Below, piece after piece: positions 61,743 to 64,000 of a DNA stretch of 64,000 bases. The position numbers and the translations under genes were made by a program. The stretch is from Filomicrobium sp. (GTDB lineage: Bacteria > Pseudomonadota > Alphaproteobacteria > Rhizobiales > Hyphomicrobiaceae): the NCBI GenBank assembly GCA_017792465.1, contig CP051234.1, positions 312,606-376,605 of the forward strand, read 5' to 3'. Each line of letters starts with the position of its first letter. Position 1 is the first letter of the stretch. The notes under the pieces are model-generated. The model saw only the letters and a program-made list of their open reading frames with translations. It had not been told where the DNA came from and did no database searches.

Positions 61743-62375
61743 TCAACTCAACAGTGCCTGCAGTTTGTTGGCATCTTGGGCCTGCAGAAACTGAACACCG
61801 ATGCCTTTTTCGTGATGCCGGCGAACAATGGCTCTTTGTTTGCCGACAAGAACTTCTGTACCAATCTCCGGTCTGAACAATGTGTTTATCGACGCGCCCG
61901 ACAACGAGACGTCGAGCAATCTGCACTCGATGGGCGGCTGTTCGCCGATGCGCATTTTCACGATCTTATTCTGGACCGTGATACGTTCGTGCAGGCGTTC
62001 TTCGAGCCCTTCGAACTGCGAGCGGTTGATCAACCACGTTAGCTGAGCTGCGAGTTTTTCGCGCTTGTGCGTGGTCATATTGAGGCACATTTCGAAACCG
62101 CGTTCAAATACGTTGGATACTGTGCCTTCGAGCCGGCCGACGTTGTCGATGTAGGCAATCACCCGTTCTTCGGCGGAAACCGAGACTGGTGAGGTTAAGC
62201 TCATGTGAGAGACGGAAATTTCTGAAAGCGATGTCGGATATTCGGTTTTATCCGGGCGCATGAAGCGGCCTGACAGTGACAACCGGACTTTGCGATGGCG
62301 CTCAGTGATAGGGCTGCGCGTGGGTCGAGCCTGGCGCAGGCCTTCTGTCGGTTGTCGGGCGGCAATCAAAGACAT
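61743..62375 (-). CDS. PilZ-domain protein, possible tandem PilZ
   Basis: 210 residues. The second half carries a PilZ-like motif, RLLDVSLSGASI (D-x-S-x-x-G), around residue 160. The first half (ERHRKVRLSLSGRF near residue 25, LSEISVSHMSL near 51) looks like a degenerate second PilZ domain. PilZ binds cyclic-di-GMP, but key arginines are not all evident by eye, so binding is uncertain. No membrane span or signal peptide. It sits between BTLCP and PAS_5 genes. Confidence 0.78.
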   Translation of the reverse strand: MSLIAARQPTEGLRQARPTRSPITERHRKVRLSLSGRFMRPDKTEYPTSLSEISVSHMSLTSPVSVSAEERVIAYIDNVGRLEGTVSNVFERGFEMCLNMTTHKREKLAAQLTWLINRSQFEGLEERLHERITVQNKIVKMRIGEQPPIECRLLDVSLSGASINTLFRPEIGTEVLVGKQRAIVRRHHEKGIGVQFLQAQDANKLQALLS

Positions 62376-62491
62376 TAAACCTACCTCAAACTCGAAGGTA
62401 CTGTTCGCGGCAGGTAGCGGTCCTGGCGCAAACGGGCACGAGAGGCCCGTGTTGGCGCTCTCAGCGTTCCCTTAAGTATCGTTGAGGTGGT

Positions 62492-62506
62492 TTAACGATT
62501 GCCTAA
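62492..62506. promoter_or_regulatory. CtrA-like site TTAA-N7-CTAA upstream of the PilZ gene
   Basis: TTAACGATTGCCTAA matches the CtrA consensus TTAA-N7-TTAA with one mismatch, 117 bp from the PilZ start and 57 bp from the PAS_5 stop. Tentative; the motif is short. Confidence 0.35.
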
Positions 62507-62562
62507 CGGGGAGGTTTATTTTGGTACAACCGTCCGAGGTTCGTAAACCGACGCGTAATCTT

Positions 62563-63216
62563 TCAGGTCTCTTTTTGCTGGTCTGAGAGGCCGCCGTCGT
62601 AAACCCGGAACTGGCGACGGTCTTGTTTGACGATGCGTGCATTGCGGAAGTGGGCGAGGATCGGCGGTTGCGGCTCAGGCTGGGCCTCTTCGACAGGGGC
62701 AGGGCTGATGTCTTCGAAACCGTCGGCGGGGTAGGTCAATTCGGTTTCGACGATGCGGTACTCGACAATAGGCCAGAGCCGGGTTTGATCGTCGTCTTCG
62801 ATTGGAACGATGGCGCCGAGGAAGCGATTGATGTCTTCACCGTTGTGGCGCAGCGGCAGGATCAGGATTTCAAAATTGGACTTCACGCCCATTCTGGTTG
62901 TGCCTTCCATCAGGATGCGGGCAATCGCGCCAAGCTTGCGGATTGACGTCAGATGGCGCTGCAACGAGAAGCGGTCGTAGTCCTGCCAGCCGTCGGTAAA
63001 GTTGGTGCCGCGCAATTCCCGGCCGAAATTCTCGCAGATCTGGGTGCCGGCCAGGCGATAGCGGTAGCCGTTAGGCGGCTGGAACTCGAGGATGAAGGTC
63101 TCCGACAGGATATCGGCAATCTGCGCCGGCTCGATATCGAAGCGGCGGGGAGCGGTGCGCGTGCCACGGACCTCATTCCAATACGAATACAATTTAGAGT
63201 TGGTCTTGGTTCTCAT
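62563..63216 (-). CDS. PAS_5-family protein
   Basis: 217 residues. Residues about 5-145 match the alphaproteobacterial PAS_5 domain: YWNEVRGTRTAPRRFDIEP near the start, then RYRLAGTQICENFGRELRG and GAIARILMEGTTRMG. After this comes a Pro/Glu-rich linker and a short basic end. No catalytic domain is attached, so it is a sensor or adaptor. It lies upstream of the PilZ gene on the same strand, which suggests a shared signalling role, not proven. Confidence 0.82.
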   Translation of the reverse strand: MRTKTNSKLYSYWNEVRGTRTAPRRFDIEPAQIADILSETFILEFQPPNGYRYRLAGTQICENFGRELRGTNFTDGWQDYDRFSLQRHLTSIRKLGAIARILMEGTTRMGVKSNFEILILPLRHNGEDINRFLGAIVPIEDDDQTRLWPIVEYRIVETELTYPADGFEDISPAPVEEAQPEPQPPILAHFRNARIVKQDRRQFRVYDGGLSDQQKET

Positions 63217-63546
63217 GGGCTGGGTCGGCTCCGTGTCGTCGGGTCAAACGTTTCGGCCGTGAGTTCTTTGCAGGTGCCCCAATTTGGGTCATGTGCCTTT
63301 GAAATCGCGGCATTCGCTATCTCCAGCAGCAGTAAGCGTGCCAGGGTAACTTTTGGGGCTGTCAAAGGCGCGTCGTGCCGGGGTTCGTCGCCAATCGCCT
63401 CAGTGAGGCGTTCACGTCTTGTGAAATCGGCGCGCGCCGTGCATAGCCTTGGGGGTGAGCGCCATCTGGAGTTGTTTTGTCGGTTGGTCGCTCCGGTCCC
63501 CTGGGGCTTGGTGGGGCGCGCCGGGTGATGGCAGAAGGAGCTGAAT
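63217..63546. other. Divergent intergenic region, PAS_5 and rhomboid genes
   Basis: A 330-bp gap between the PAS_5 gene (-) and the rhomboid gene (+). No coding frame or repeat stands out. The right end holds AAGGAG, the rhomboid ribosome binding site. Confidence 0.5.
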
Positions 63547-64000
63547 TTGCAATCTTACCGTGAGCCGATGTTCAACGTGCCGGGCAGTGTCGTGGCGCTG
63601 ATTGGAGTGTTTGTCGCCGTGCACGTCATCCGGCAGTTGCTGCCTGTGGCGGACGACGACTGGCTGACGGTTGCGATGGCATTCGTTCCCGCGCGCTACT
63701 CAGGATATGCCGACGAGATCCCCGGTGGATATATTGCTTCGGTAACCTCGTTCATTACGCACATGCTGGTGCACGGCGATATTACCCACTTGATGTTTAA
63801 CTCAGCCTGGTTTCTGGCCTTTGGTGGCGCTATCGCTTTGCGGATTGGCTCGGCTCGCTTCCTGGCATTTACCGCGTTTACGGGAATTGTCGGCGCGCTC
63901 GTTTTCTTATTGTTCCATTTCGGTGAGCCTGTGCCCGTCGTTGGAGCATCGGGCGCGGTCTCGGGGATGATGGGGGCTGTCATGCGTTTTATGTTCAGCG
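63547..64000 (+). CDS. Rhomboid-family intramembrane protease (5' part)
   Basis: The frame starts at the TTG at 63547, with AAGGAG 6 bp upstream, and is open to the end of the window (151 codons), so the C-terminal part is missing. An ATG at 63568 is an alternative. Hydrophobic helices are clear, and the rhomboid active-site serine lies in VGASGAVSGMMGA (GxSG) near residue 140. The HMLVHGDITHLMFNSAW segment is the typical loop. Rhomboids cut proteins inside the membrane; the substrate is unknown. Confidence 0.88.
   Translation, partial: MQSYREPMFNVPGSVVALIGVFVAVHVIRQLLPVADDDWLTVAMAFVPARYSGYADEIPGGYIASVTSFITHMLVHGDITHLMFNSAWFLAFGGAIALRIGSARFLAFTAFTGIVGALVFLLFHFGEPVPVVGASGAVSGMMGAVMRFMFS

Overview
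The window reads as a contiguous piece of an alphaproteobacterial chromosome, most likely from the order Hyphomicrobiales and perhaps close to Hyphomicrobium. Reasons: the lpxD-fabZ-lpxA-lpxI-lpxB-gltA order with LpxI instead of LpxH, SOS boxes of the GTTC-N7-GTTC type, a DUF3126 gene, PAS_5 and BTLCP proteins, a split cobalamin-dependent methionine synthase, and a large apolipoprotein-like polar protein of the kind known in rhizobia. Base composition is evenly high in GC except for the AT-richer stretch around 23.5-24.5 kb. No tRNA, rRNA, insertion sequence, prophage or CRISPR array was recognised, so most of the window is core genome.

Layout. 1-4.4 kb: lipid A and fatty acid genes (lpxD end, fabZ, lpxA, lpxI, lpxB) on +. 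4.5-10.6 kb: gltA and gltX on -, comEC on +, lexA on -. 10.7-19.2 kb: a long - strand array (ppiD, trpE, a SixA-like phosphatase, trpG, trpD, trpC, moaC, moeA) running toward lexA. 19.5-25.6 kb: tpiA, a secreted protein, secG, pyrG and kdsA on +, with an M15-type peptidase on -. 25.6-32.6 kb: ccdA-thiD, FadL-type porin, MFS carrier, dipeptide epimerase. 32.7-38.9 kb: a 1231-residue two-TM coiled-coil protein divergent from a lone Hpt protein, then a 2Fe-2S ferredoxin and a thioredoxin-reductase-like ferredoxin reductase. 39-46.4 kb: BioF2-type acetyltransferase divergent from recA, then alaS and an MlaC-like protein. 47.4-54 kb: a methionine-cycle operon (ArsR-methyltransferase regulator, metF, metH N-terminal half, a methyltransferase, metH C-terminal half). 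54.1-56.5 kb: an arsenic operon (ArsR-ArsC fusion, aquaporin, glutaredoxin-type ArsC). 56.6-64 kb: small membrane proteins, acuI, cysE, DUF3126, gamma carbonic anhydrase, BTLCP peptidase, PilZ and PAS_5 proteins, and the start of a rhomboid protease.

How the genes fit together. LexA and recA both carry perfect GTTC-N7-GTTC boxes, so sensor, repressor and operator are all visible here. The methionine operon has a 16-bp palindrome inside its core promoter, consistent with feedback by an ArsR-family regulator. The ars operon is suited to reducing arsenate and letting arsenite leave through an aquaporin. The most unusual features are a LpxI with a second, degenerate copy of its catalytic domain; 22 uninterrupted 11-residue repeats in the polar-type protein; a methyltransferase gene between the two halves of metH; and an ArsR-ArsC fusion that keeps an internal ribosome binding site and start codon.
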